A stretch of DNA of 64,000 nucleotides from Streptomyces sp. R21. GTDB lineage: Bacteria > Actinomycetota > Actinomycetes > Streptomycetales > Streptomycetaceae. The DNA is taken from assembly GCF_041051975.1 (NCBI RefSeq), contig NZ_CP163435.1:3534001-3598000 (forward strand), read 5' to 3'. Under the pieces are notes generated by a model, which saw only the letters and a list, made by a program, of their open reading frames with translations, did not search any database and was not told the DNA's origin. Made by a program: the position numbers and the translations under genes. Shown here piece by piece: positions 48,118 through 56,431 of the stretch. How positions within the stretch are numbered: position 1 is the stretch's first letter; every line of letters begins with the position of its first letter.

Positions 48118-49284
48118 CTACTCCTCGACGAGCAGCTTCTCCCGCAGCTGGGCCAGCGTGCGGGCCAGCAGGCGCGAGACGTGCATCTGGGAGATGCCGA
48201 CCTCCTGCGCGATCTGCGACTGCGTCATGTTGCCGAAGAAGCGCAGCAGCAGGATCCGCTTCTCGCGCGGCGGCAGATCCTCAAGGAGCGGTTTGAGGGA
48301 CTCGCGGTACTCGACGCCCTCCAGTGCCTCGTCCTCGGCGCCGAGGGTGTCCGCGACGGCCGGCGACTCGTCGTCGGTGTCGGGGACGTCCAGGGACAGC
48401 GTGGAGTACGCGTTGGCGGACTCCAGGCCCTCCAGGACCTCCTCCTCCGAGATGCCCAGCTTCTCCGCCAGCTCGTGCACCGTGGGGGAGCGGCCGTGCA
48501 GCTGGGAGAGCTCCGCGGTCGCCGTAGTGAGCGCGAGGCGCAGCTCCTGAAGCCGGCGCGGCACGCGCACCGCCCAGCCCTTGTCGCGGAAGTGCCGCTT
48601 GATCTCGCCGACGACCGTCGGGGTCGCGTACGTCGAGAACTCGACGCCGCGCTCCGGGTCGAAGCGGTCGACGGACTTGATCAGGCCGATGGTGGCGACC
48701 TGGGTGAGGTCGTCCAGCGGCTCCCCGCGGTTGCGGAAGCGGCGCGCGAGATGCTCGACGAGCGGCAGGTGCATGCGGACCAGCTGGTTGCGCAGCTCCG
48801 CGTACTCGGCGCTGCCGTCCTTCAGCTTGCGCAGCTCGATGAACATCGCCCGAGCTCCGCTGCGGTCCTGCGGGTCGTGCTGCGTGTGCTGGCGGCTCGG
48901 CCCCTGCACCGGCGGGGCGCTGGGCCCCTGGGGTGCGCTCTGCACATCCGGCGCGGCCGGCTTGTCGTGTCGCTCGTGCTCGCTCATAGTCCCGCCCGTC
49001 ACCATTTCCCGAGCTCGCGGCTCCTCCCCCAGGTCCTCGACCTTGCTTGAACGAGGGGGACCCGCATGAGCAGGGGAGACCCCGTCGATCGGCTCCGTCT
49101 GCTGCTGAGACGCTTCGGCCGCCGCCGAGGATGCGCCGTCCTCCGGGTGCGGCCGGGCCTGCTCGGGGATGCCGTCGACGCCGTCCGCCGTGCGCCGCGA
49201 CCCGCCCGGGCCGTCGACAGGCTCGGCGGGAAGCTCCCGTGTGCCGCGCTCTTCGTCCCGCACCGGCCCGTCCCCGTTCCTCAC
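48118..49284 (-). CDS. sigH: SigB/SigF-type stress sigma factor SigH
   Basis: SigH belongs to the SigB-like family and acts in osmotic stress and development. The sigma domain occupies the C-terminal 250 residues: region 2 (LVEHLARRFRNRGEPLDDLTQVATIGLIKSVDRFDPERG, split here: RRFRNRGEPLDDL, VGLIKSVDRFDPE) and region 4 (MTQSQIAQEVGISQMHVSRLL). The frame is open upstream: GTG 49284 overlaps the stop of the anti-sigma gene (GTGA) and gives 388 residues with an acidic, disordered N terminus. ATG 49005 and ATG 48987 (MSEHERHD) give shorter forms. S. coelicolor SigH is known as several isoforms, so the long form is annotated here. Confidence 0.9.
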   Translation of the reverse strand: MRNGDGPVRDEERGTRELPAEPVDGPGGSRRTADGVDGIPEQARPHPEDGASSAAAEASQQQTEPIDGVSPAHAGPPRSSKVEDLGEEPRAREMVTGGTMSEHERHDKPAAPDVQSAPQGPSAPPVQGPSRQHTQHDPQDRSGARAMFIELRKLKDGSAEYAELRNQLVRMHLPLVEHLARRFRNRGEPLDDLTQVATIGLIKSVDRFDPERGVEFSTYATPTVVGEIKRHFRDKGWAVRVPRRLQELRLALTTATAELSQLHGRSPTVHELAEKLGISEEEVLEGLESANAYSTLSLDVPDTDDESPAVADTLGAEDEALEGVEYRESLKPLLEDLPPREKRILLLRFFGNMTQSQIAQEVGISQMHVSRLLARTLAQLREKLLVEE

Positions 49285-49706
49285 GCCGGCCCGGGTCCCG
49301 CGCCGCGCTGTTTGTAGAGGCTGATCGTCACGGTCTTGTCGTCGGCGACGGTGGATTCGACCGTGCCCGCGAGAGCCGACAGGACGGTCCAGGCGAACGT
49401 GTCCCGCGCGGGGGCGTGACCGTCCGTGGTCGGGGCTGAGACCGTCACCTCGAGCGAGTCGTCGATGAGCCTGAAGACACAGCTGAGCACCGAGCCGGGG
49501 ACGGCCTGTTGCAGCAGGATCGCGCAGGCCTCGTCCACCGCGATGCGCAGGTCCTCGATCTCGTCGAGGGTGAAGTCCAAACGGGCTGCGAGGCCGGCCG
49601 TGGCCGTACGCAGCACCGACAGGTAGGCACCCGCAGCCGGCAGCCGGACTTCCACGAAGTCCTTCGTCGCGGGCTCGCCTGCGATCTGGGACACCCTCAC
49701 CTCCAA
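49281..49706 (-). CDS. prsH: RsbW-like anti-sigma factor of SigH
   Basis: A 141-residue GHKL-type protein: the N box DLRIAVDEACAILLQQ (about residues 57-72) and the G-rich region (VTISLYKQRG, preceded by DTFAWTVLSALAG) fit RsbW/PrsH-type anti-sigma kinases. It binds and silences SigH; an anti-anti-sigma partner is not adjacent. It precedes sigH, overlapping by 4 nt. It corresponds to UshX/PrsH of S. coelicolor. Confidence 0.88.
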   Translation of the reverse strand: MEVRVSQIAGEPATKDFVEVRLPAAGAYLSVLRTATAGLAARLDFTLDEIEDLRIAVDEACAILLQQAVPGSVLSCVFRLIDDSLEVTVSAPTTDGHAPARDTFAWTVLSALAGTVESTVADDKTVTISLYKQRGAGPGPA

Positions 49707-49836
49707 GGTGGTACAAGCTCATTAAGAGCTTTTTCAGGGCCGAGGGTCGCCCCCCGGGGTAACGCGCTATGTGGTTCAGCGGTGACGCTACCGCGCTCCC
49801 GAGTTTCCCGTACCGGGGACCCCGCCCCTTCCTGTC

Positions 49837-49857
49837 ACTCATAGTAAGCCTATGAGT
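49837..49857. promoter_or_regulatory. Palindrome upstream of prsH-sigH
   Basis: ACTCATAG, TAAGC, CTATGAGT is a perfect inverted repeat with 8-bp arms, 131-151 bp before the anti-sigma gene start. It is AT-rich in a GC-rich region, so it is probably an operator. It does not match the SigB-type promoter or the BldD consensus as I know them. Confidence 0.5.
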
Positions 49858-49954
49858 ACGCACAGTGGCTAGGGGTCTGCGCCCCCAAATCGGAAGAGCG
49901 CGCGCCGGGTTGACGTACCCAGACGTCAGACCGCCGAACCGTCCGGCACGCGGA

Positions 49955-50215
49955 TCACACGAGTACGTGGTCGACGAAGCACCAGCGCCAGCTCTCCCCG
50001 GCCTCGAAGGTGCGCATCACCGGGTGTCCGGTCTCCTTGAAGTGCTCCGAGGCATGCCGCAACGGTGAGGAGTCGCAGCAGGCGAGGTGCCCGCACTCCA
50101 GGCACAGCCGCAGCTGCACCGGATGCGATCCTGCCGCCAGGCACTCCAGGCAGGTCTCGCTCAGCGGTTCGGGCTCGGGCTGCGGCAGCGCGTCGCCGTG
50201 CGTGCACTGTTTCAT
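49955..50215 (-). CDS. UBP-type zinc-finger protein
   Basis: An 86-residue protein made of one UBP-type zinc finger, the fold known from eukaryotic deubiquitinases. The Cys/His ligands are visible: CTHGD near residue 4, CLEC, CLECGHLACCDSS, HASEHFKETGHPV. In bacteria it is found as a short protein or fused to antiporters and redox proteins. It is divergent from the antiporter gene, 62 bp between starts. Its ligand is unknown. Confidence 0.85.
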   Translation of the reverse strand: MKQCTHGDALPQPEPEPLSETCLECLAAGSHPVQLRLCLECGHLACCDSSPLRHASEHFKETGHPVMRTFEAGESWRWCFVDHVLV

Positions 50216-50277
50216 GATTGCCAGGTTACGTCGGGTGTGCGGCGAGCCGCGCGAAAAACGAGGGCGGGCTGAGGACG

Positions 50278-51876
50278 ATGCACGTTTTGCCACTGCTGTT
50301 GCTGGTCGCGGGCAGCGCCGCGGTCGCGGGGGCCGCGCGCCGCACGCCCGTACCGGCGCCGCTGCTGCTCGTCGCGGTGGGTCTGCTGATCTCGTACCTC
50401 CCCGGGGTGCCCGACTACAGGCTCGACCCCGACGTCGTACTGCCGCTGCTGCTGCCCCCGCTGCTGTACACGGCGGCAACGGACAGCTCCTACCTCGACC
50501 TGCGCGCCCAACTGCGGCCCGTCGCGCTGCTCTCGGTCGGGTACGTCCTCTTCGCGACCCTCGCCGTCGGCTGGGCCGCCTATCTGATCGTGCCGAGCCT
50601 GCCGCTGACCGCGGCGCTGGTCCTCGGGGCGGTGGTGGCGCCGCCGGACGCGGTCGCGGCCACCGCGGTCGCCCGCCGGGTCGGGCTGCCCTCGCACATC
50701 ACCACGATCCTCCAGGGCGAGTCACTGGTGAACGACGCCACCGCGATCACCGCCTACAAGGTGGCCCTCGCCGCCGCGGTCGGCGAGGGCGCGACCTGGG
50801 CGGGCGGCATCGGCGAGTTCCTGCTCGCGGCGGTCGGCGGCGTGGTGGTCGGGCTCGCCCTGATGGTGCCGATCCACTGGCTGCGCACCCACCTGAACGA
50901 GGCGCTGCTCCAGAACACCCTCTCCCTGCTGATCCCCTTCGTCGCCTACGGCGTCGCCGAGCAGGTGCACGCCTCCGGAGTGCTCGCCGTGGTGGTCGTC
51001 GCGCTCTACGTCGGACACCGTGCCTGGGAGGTGGACTTCGCCACCCGGCTCCAGGAGGAGGCCGTCTGGAAGATGGTCGCGTTCGTCCTGGAGTCGGCCG
51101 TGTTCGCGCTGATCGGACTCCAGCTGCCCGTCGTCCTCGAAGGGCTGGGGGAGTACGCGGGTGGCCGCGCCGCCTGGTACGCGGTGGCCGTCTTCGTGGT
51201 GGTCGTCGCGGCCCGGTTCGCGTGGGTGTACCCGGCGACCTTCCTGCCGCGGCTGCTGTCCTCACGCATCCGGGAGCGCGAGAAGAACCCCACCTGGAAG
51301 GGGCCGTTCGTCATCGGCTGGGCCGGGATGCGCGGCGTGGTCTCGCTCGCCATCGCCTTCTCGATCCCGCTCACCCTGCACAGCGGAGCGGACTTTCCCG
51401 ACCGCAACCTCGTCCTCTTCCTGACCTTCACCACGGTCATCGGCACCCTGGTCGTGCAGGGCCTGACACTGCCCCCGCTGATCCGCCTCCTGAACCTCCC
51501 CGCGCGCGACCCGCAGGCCGAGACGCTCGCCGAGGCGAACGCCCAGGCGCAGGCGTCCCGGATCGCCGAGCAGCGCCTCGACGAACTCCTCGACGACGAG
51601 GCCAACACGCTGCCCCCGCCGCTCGCCGACCGGCTGCGCTCGGTCCTGGAGCGGCGCCGCAACGCGGTCTGGGAGCGGCTGGGCGCGGTCAACCCCACGA
51701 CCGGCGAGACGGTCGACGACACCTACCGGCGGCTGTCCCGCGAGATGATCGGCGCCGAGCGCGCGGTCTTCGTACGGCTCAGGGACGGCCGCTACATCGA
51801 CGACGAGATGCTGCGGACGCTGCTCAGACGCCTGGACCTGGAGGAGGCGGCGGCCTACCGGGAGACGGCGACCTAG
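50278..51876 (+). CDS. Na+/H+ antiporter, CPA1 (NhaP-like)
   Basis: The 532-residue protein has about 12 membrane segments and a cytoplasmic C-terminal helical domain (DPQAETLAEANAQAQASRIAEQRL). The CPA1 motifs are visible: VVAPPDAVAATAV (with the ND-like acidic pair further at GESLVNDATAITAYKVAL) and GWAGMRGVVSLAIAFSIPL. It exchanges Na+ or K+ for H+. ATG 50278 has GAGGA directly upstream. The stop overlaps the convergent PLP enzyme gene by 4 bp. Confidence 0.9.
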   Translation: MHVLPLLLLVAGSAAVAGAARRTPVPAPLLLVAVGLLISYLPGVPDYRLDPDVVLPLLLPPLLYTAATDSSYLDLRAQLRPVALLSVGYVLFATLAVGWAAYLIVPSLPLTAALVLGAVVAPPDAVAATAVARRVGLPSHITTILQGESLVNDATAITAYKVALAAAVGEGATWAGGIGEFLLAAVGGVVVGLALMVPIHWLRTHLNEALLQNTLSLLIPFVAYGVAEQVHASGVLAVVVVALYVGHRAWEVDFATRLQEEAVWKMVAFVLESAVFALIGLQLPVVLEGLGEYAGGRAAWYAVAVFVVVVAARFAWVYPATFLPRLLSSRIREREKNPTWKGPFVIGWAGMRGVVSLAIAFSIPLTLHSGADFPDRNLVLFLTFTTVIGTLVVQGLTLPPLIRLLNLPARDPQAETLAEANAQAQASRIAEQRLDELLDDEANTLPPPLADRLRSVLERRRNAVWERLGAVNPTTGETVDDTYRRLSREMIGAERAVFVRLRDGRYIDDEMLRTLLRRLDLEEAAAYRETAT

Positions 51877-52826
51877 GAGGCCCGGGCGGTCTCGGCGGCC
51901 GGCGGGAACGGGCTGCCGGTGATCACGGCCGCCACCGTCGTCCCGCGCGGGAAGGCGTCCTCCGCCGTAAGGGCGACAAGTCCGTACAGCAGCTTGGCGA
52001 CATAGAGACGTTCGACCGGCAGGCCGTGGCGGGCCTCGAAGTCCTCGGCGAAGGCGTCCAGTTCGGGGGTGGTGCGGGCGTAGCCGCCGCAGTGGAAGCG
52101 GTCGTCGAGCCACCAGTCGCCGCGCCGGCCGCCGAAGGCGTCCTCCTGGAGCCCCTCTATGTCGGCGGCCAGGAAGCCGCCTTTGAGGACCGGTATGCCG
52201 AGGGCGCGCTGGTCAGGAGCGAGTCCGGCGGCCAGGCCCGCGAAGGTGCCGCCGGTGCCGCAGGCGAGGGCGACGACATCAGCGTGCCCGCGCAGCTCCT
52301 CGCCGAGCTCCCGGCAGCCGCGTACGGCAAGGGAGTTGCTGCCGCCCTCGGGGACGACGTACGCGTCCTCGGCGCCCGCGCCACGGAGGATCCCGGCGAG
52401 CGTCTCCGGGTCGGTCTTGCGGCGGTAGGTCGATCTGTCGACGAAGTGCAGCCGCATGCCGTCGGCGGCGCACCGGGACAGGGAGGGGTTCAGCGGGCGG
52501 CCGGCCAGCTCCTGCCCGCGGACCACGCCGACGGTGGGCAGGCCCAGGAGGCGGCCCGCGGCGGCCGTGGCGCGCAGATGGTTGGAGTACGCGCCACCGA
52601 ACGTGAGAACCGTGCGGCCCGCCGCCGCCCGCAGGTTCGGGGCGAGCTTGCGCCACTTGTTGCCGATCAGGTCGGGGTGGATCAGATCGTCCCGCTTGAG
52701 CAGCAGCCGCACACCGTGCCGCGCGAAGCGCTCGTCCACGGCCTCCTGCAGCGGCGACGGCAGCCGCGGCCGCAGCACGGTCGGGTCGAGCGCTTCGGGG
52801 AGGTCGGGGAGGTCGGGGACGGTCAC
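51873..52826 (-). CDS. PLP-dependent ACC deaminase/D-cysteine desulfhydrase family enzyme
   Basis: A 317-residue fold-type II PLP enzyme. The Schiff-base lysine is in LIGNKWRKLAPNL (about residue 56), and the phosphate-binding loop is ACGTGGTFAGLAAG. The context KRDDLIHPDLIGNK and FGGAYSNHLRATAAAG fit D-cysteine desulfhydrase or 1-aminocyclopropane-1-carboxylate deaminase relatives; which one is not decidable here. The start is GTG 52826. Lone gene, convergent with the antiporter. Confidence 0.85.
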   Translation of the reverse strand: MTVPDLPDLPEALDPTVLRPRLPSPLQEAVDERFARHGVRLLLKRDDLIHPDLIGNKWRKLAPNLRAAAGRTVLTFGGAYSNHLRATAAAGRLLGLPTVGVVRGQELAGRPLNPSLSRCAADGMRLHFVDRSTYRRKTDPETLAGILRGAGAEDAYVVPEGGSNSLAVRGCRELGEELRGHADVVALACGTGGTFAGLAAGLAPDQRALGIPVLKGGFLAADIEGLQEDAFGGRRGDWWLDDRFHCGGYARTTPELDAFAEDFEARHGLPVERLYVAKLLYGLVALTAEDAFPRGTTVAAVITGSPFPPAAETARAS

Positions 52827-52865
52827 CGTGCCATTGTCGGACAGTGAGGCTTCGAGCGAGAGGTG

Positions 52866-53456
52866 CTACTTCAGGCGGTCGCGGACGCGCTCCCGCATGG
52901 AGGCCATCGTGAAGCCCCGCGGGTCGACCTTGCCCGGCTGCCACTCCAGGTGGCCGATGACGGAGCGCTCCGTCCACCCGTGGTGGCGGCAGATCGCCGC
53001 CGAGACCCGCTCGATGGCCGACAGCTGGACGTCGGGCCAGGGGTCCCTGCCATCGCCGAGGTTCTCGCACTCCAAGCCGTAGAAGTGGCGGTTTCCGTCG
53101 GTGTCCGCCTCGTTGTCGTGGGGGAGCGCCTTCTCCGCGATCACGGCGCGCAGCACGTCGTCGTCGCCCAGGCCCGCGTGGTTGGCCCGTCCGTAGCCGA
53201 CCAGGTGGACGACGCCGTCCTTGGTGATGACGCCGTGGCACAGCGGTCCGGGCAGAGCCGGGTAGCCGTCGCGGCAGATCTCCACCGTGCGCGCGCTGCC
53301 CGAGGTCGCCGTGTGGTGGATCATCACGCCGTTGACCGGTCCCCAGGGACCCTTGTGATTGCGGTTGTGATGCTCCCAGTCGCCGACTTCGACGACGGTG
53401 ACGCCTTCCGCCCTGAGCCGGTCCAGGAACGTGCCCGCGGACATGGGTGGGGCCAT
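52866..53456 (-). CDS. Peptidoglycan amidase (Amidase_2/PGRP family)
   Basis: A 196-residue N-acetylmuramoyl-L-alanine amidase-like domain. The zinc ligands are visible: MIHHTATSG (His about 50), HGVITKDG, and ICRHHGWTERSVIGHLEWQPGKVDP (His and Asp/Cys position). GLECENLGDG has the catalytic Glu-type residue. There is no signal peptide, so it resembles phage endolysins or an internal recycling amidase; export would need another route. It is divergent from the encapsulin gene, 319 bp between starts. Confidence 0.82.
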   Translation of the reverse strand: MAPPMSAGTFLDRLRAEGVTVVEVGDWEHHNRNHKGPWGPVNGVMIHHTATSGSARTVEICRDGYPALPGPLCHGVITKDGVVHLVGYGRANHAGLGDDDVLRAVIAEKALPHDNEADTDGNRHFYGLECENLGDGRDPWPDVQLSAIERVSAAICRHHGWTERSVIGHLEWQPGKVDPRGFTMASMRERVRDRLK

Positions 53457-53510
53457 GACCGCCTCCTTCGTGCTGCATGCCGACCGCCCGTCGCGGCCGT
53501 CTCGTACGCA

Positions 53511-53527
53511 GCTTGTACCCGGTACAA
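53511..53527. promoter_or_regulatory. 17-nt palindrome between amidase and encapsulin genes
   Basis: CTTGTACC, C, GGTACAAG is a perfect inverted repeat with 8-bp arms and a single central base, 55 bp upstream of the amidase start. Likely an operator in the 319-bp divergent region. Confidence 0.55.
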
Positions 53528-53726
53528 GGCGGTCCGGCCCAGCCGTTCGCACAGCGTGCGAGCCGTTTTGGACAGGACGCGTTCTCCCGTCCTCGTCCGT
53601 CGCGGGATCCGGGCATGTGTTCGGCGACCCGACAAAAACCGGGGCTGTGCCCACTCCACCGCTGATCCATTCCCCCTCATTCGTGTAATAGCACCGGCAC
53701 GCTCCGTGATGGAAGGGTTGCTCCGG

Positions 53727-53758
53727 CAGACCAGTGCACGACCAGACCAGTGCACGAC
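53727..53758. repeat. Perfect 16-bp tandem duplication before the encapsulin gene
   Basis: CAGACCAGTGCACGAC occurs twice in a row (53727-53742, 53743-53758) and ends 17 bp before the ATG of the shell gene. Each copy carries the palindrome GTGCAC. It lies where the promoter or ribosome-site leader should be, followed by GGGAGGG at 53759. Confidence 0.85.
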
Positions 53759-53775
53759 CGGGAGGGCAGTTCTTT

Positions 53776-55182
53776 ATGTCGGTAGGCGAAGAAGTCCGCG
53801 CAGAGCAGGGGCGGCCGCAGCAGAGTCTCGGCACCTCGGCGGCGCGGAACCTGGCCACCACGACCAAGTCCGCACCCCAGATGCAGGAGATCAGCTCGCG
53901 CTGGCTCCTGCGCATGCTCCCGTGGGTGAACGTGCAGGGTGGTACGTACCGAGTCAACCGGCGCCTCAGCTACTCGGTGGGCGACGGCCGCGTCACGTTC
54001 GTGAAGACCGGGGACCGGGTGCAGGTCATCCCCGCGGAACTCGGCGAGCTGCCGGTGCTGCGGGACTACGAGGACCTGGAGGTGCTCGGCGAGCTCGCCC
54101 AGCGCTGCCAGCAGCGGGAGTTCGCACCGGGGGAGGTGCTCGCCTCGTTCGGCGGCCAGGCCGAAGAGGTCTTCCTGCTCGCACACGGCAAGGTCGAGAA
54201 GGTCGGCACGGGGCCGTACGGGGACGACGCGGTCCTCGGTGTCCTCGCCGACGGGGCGTACTTCGGCGAGGAGGCGCTCCTCGACCCGGACGCCATCTGG
54301 GAGTACACGGCCCGCGCGGTCACCGCGTGCACCGTGCTCACACTGCCCCGCCGGGACCTCGAACAGGTGGCGGAGCGCGCCGAGTCCCTGCGCGATCACC
54401 TCGGGGAGCAGCGCGCGATCCCCGAGCAGCGCACCAACAAGTACGGCGAGAAGGAGATCGACCTCGCGGCGGGCCACACCGGGGAGCAGGACATCCCCGG
54501 CACCTTCGTGGACTACGAGGGCTCGCCACGCGAGTACGAACTGAGCATCGCCCAGACCGTACTGCGCCTGCACACGCGCGTGGCCGACCTGTACAACCAG
54601 CCGATGAACCAGACCGAGCAGCAACTGAGGCTCACCGTCGAGGCGTTGAAGGAGCGCCAGGAGCACGAGCTCGTCAACAACCGTGAGTTCGGTCTGCTCA
54701 GCAACTGCGAGTACGACCAGCGGCTCCAGCCGCACGACGGCGTCCCCAGCCCCGACGACCTCGACGAACTGCTCAGCCGCAGGCGCGGCACCAAGCTGCT
54801 CCTCGCGCACCCGCGCGCGATCTCCGCGTTCGGCCGCGAGCTCAACAAGCGCGGACTCGTCCCGGAGACCGTCGAGATCGCCGGCAACCGCATCCCGACC
54901 TGGCGCGGAGTCCCGATCTACCCGTGCAACAAGATTCCGGTCAGCGACACCCGTACGACCTCGATCATCGCCATGCGTACCGGCGAGGCCGAGCAGGGTG
55001 TCATCGGACTCCAGCAGGCCGGCATCCCGGACGAGATCGAGCCCAGCCTGTCGGTGCGATTCATGGGCATCAACGAGCAGGCGATCATCTCCTACCTCGT
55101 GACGGCCTACTACTCGGCCGCGGTCCTCGTGCCCGACGCCCTCGGCATCCTGGAGAACGTCGAGATCGGCCGCTGGCGGTGA
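53776..55182 (+). CDS. Family 2B encapsulin shell protein (EshA-like, cNMP-binding-domain insert)
   Basis: A 468-residue HK97-fold shell protein of the EshA/SCO5249 type. It has an N-terminal arm ([20 protein letters not shown]...), then an E-loop region and an inserted cyclic-nucleotide-binding-like domain (about 95-210, [20 protein letters not shown]...), followed by the P- and A-domain parts to the C terminus ([20 protein letters not shown]). The ligand cassette is [22 protein letters not shown] is kept, but the usual Arg-Ser/Thr-Ala motif is WEYTA, so ligand binding is doubtful. Shells of this type package nearby enzymes. The next gene is a polyprenyl diphosphate synthase, its likely cargo. 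Confidence 0.9.
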   Translation: MSVGEEVRAEQGRPQQSLGTSAARNLATTTKSAPQMQEISSRWLLRMLPWVNVQGGTYRVNRRLSYSVGDGRVTFVKTGDRVQVIPAELGELPVLRDYEDLEVLGELAQRCQQREFAPGEVLASFGGQAEEVFLLAHGKVEKVGTGPYGDDAVLGVLADGAYFGEEALLDPDAIWEYTARAVTACTVLTLPRRDLEQVAERAESLRDHLGEQRAIPEQRTNKYGEKEIDLAAGHTGEQDIPGTFVDYEGSPREYELSIAQTVLRLHTRVADLYNQPMNQTEQQLRLTVEALKERQEHELVNNREFGLLSNCEYDQRLQPHDGVPSPDDLDELLSRRRGTKLLLAHPRAISAFGRELNKRGLVPETVEIAGNRIPTWRGVPIYPCNKIPVSDTRTTSIIAMRTGEAEQGVIGLQQAGIPDEIEPSLSVRFMGINEQAIISYLVTAYYSAAVLVPDALGILENVEIGRWR

Positions 55183-55210
55183 GCTTCCGCGCGCCCCCGG
55201 GCGCGGTGTT

Positions 55211-55230
55211 CCCGCCCCTCCGGGGGCGGG
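55211..55230 (+). terminator. GC hairpin between shell gene and prenyl synthase
   Basis: CCCGCCCC (55211-55218), TCCG, GGGGCGGG (55223-55230), in the 118-bp spacer. It may be a weak terminator or attenuator that sets less cargo than shell; there is no T-tract. Confidence 0.5.
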
Positions 55231-55300
55231 TACACCCAGGGGGGTACGCGCCCAGCGGCAGCGGAAGCGCCACCGTCCGCAGACTCTCCAAGGCGATCCC

Positions 55301-56431
55301 ATGGGTGAGTTCATGACGGGGACGAAGCAGTGCGGGACCGAGACCCTCGGAAGGCGGAACCAGATCGGGAGCCCCAGCGACAGGCGGACCCCGCCGAGTC
55401 CGCTCGACGGGCAGGAAGCCGCGGGGATCCTGGAGCGTGCCCGGGCGTGGGTCGACCCCGAGCTGCGCAGGGCGATCGAGTCGCTGCCCGGTTCGATGCG
55501 CCGGATCGCGCTCTACCACTTCGGCTGGGAGCACGCGGACGGCACACCGGCGGCGGGCAACGCGGGCAAGGCGATCAGGCCGGCGCTCGTCCTGACCGCC
55601 GTCCGGGCGCTCGGCGGACGGCACGCCGGTGCCGTACGGGCGGCGGCCGCCGTGGAGTTGATCCACAACTTCACGCTGCTGCACGACGACGTCATGGACC
55701 GGGACACCACCCGCAGGCACCGCCCCACCGCGTGGACCGTGTTCGGCGACGCCGACGCGATCCTCGCCGGGGACGCCCTGCAGGCCCTGGCCCAGCGGCT
55801 GCTCGCCGAGGACCCGCATCCGGCGGCGTCCACCGCGGCCGCCCGGCTCGCGAACTGCGTCGTCGAACTGTGCGCGGGGCAGCACACGGACACCGCCATG
55901 GAGAAACTCGGCCCGGACGAGGTCGGCCTCGACGAGTGCCTCGCCATGGCCGAGGCCAAGACGGGCGCGCTGCTCGGCTGCGCCTGCGCGCTCGGGGCGC
56001 TGTATGCGGGGGCGTCGCCCGGTGACGTGGAGGCCCTGGACGCGTTCGGCCGCGAGGCCGGGCTCGCCTTCCAGCTGATCGACGACGTGATCGGGATCTG
56101 GGGGGACCCGAGCCGTACCGGCAAGCCGGCCGGGGCGGACCTCATCGCCCGCAAGAAGTCCCTCCCCGTGGTGGCCGCACTCGCCTCCGGCACCCCGGCG
56201 GCGGCCGAACTCGCCGAGCTGTACGCGGTCCCGTACAAGGAAGGGGATCCGGGCGAACTGGAGCGCACGGTGCTGGCCGTCGAGCGGGCCGGCGGCCGGG
56301 ACTGGGCCCAGGGCCAGGCAGCCGACCGGATGTCCCGCGCGATGCACGAACTCTCCCGGGCGATCCCGGACCCGGAGTCGGCGGGCGGCCTCCTCGCCCT
56401 GGCGGAATTCGTGACGCGACGCAGCAACTGA
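55301..56431 (+). CDS. Polyprenyl diphosphate synthase, predicted encapsulin cargo
   Basis: A 376-residue trans-isoprenyl diphosphate synthase (GGPP-type). The first Asp-rich motif is LLHDDVMDRDTTRRHRP (Asp129, Asp130, Asp133) and the second is FQLIDDVIGIWGD (Asp261, Asp262). The chain-length residues could not be assigned with confidence. The N-terminal about 40 residues (TGTKQCGTETLGRRNQIG..., TPPSPLDG) are polar, Ser/Thr/Pro-rich and not part of the fold, as in family 2B encapsulin cargo. ATG 55301 or ATG 55313 could start it. It follows the shell gene on the same strand. Confidence 0.88.
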   Translation: MGEFMTGTKQCGTETLGRRNQIGSPSDRRTPPSPLDGQEAAGILERARAWVDPELRRAIESLPGSMRRIALYHFGWEHADGTPAAGNAGKAIRPALVLTAVRALGGRHAGAVRAAAAVELIHNFTLLHDDVMDRDTTRRHRPTAWTVFGDADAILAGDALQALAQRLLAEDPHPAASTAAARLANCVVELCAGQHTDTAMEKLGPDEVGLDECLAMAEAKTGALLGCACALGALYAGASPGDVEALDAFGREAGLAFQLIDDVIGIWGDPSRTGKPAGADLIARKKSLPVVAALASGTPAAAELAELYAVPYKEGDPGELERTVLAVERAGGRDWAQGQAADRMSRAMHELSRAIPDPESAGGLLALAEFVTRRSN

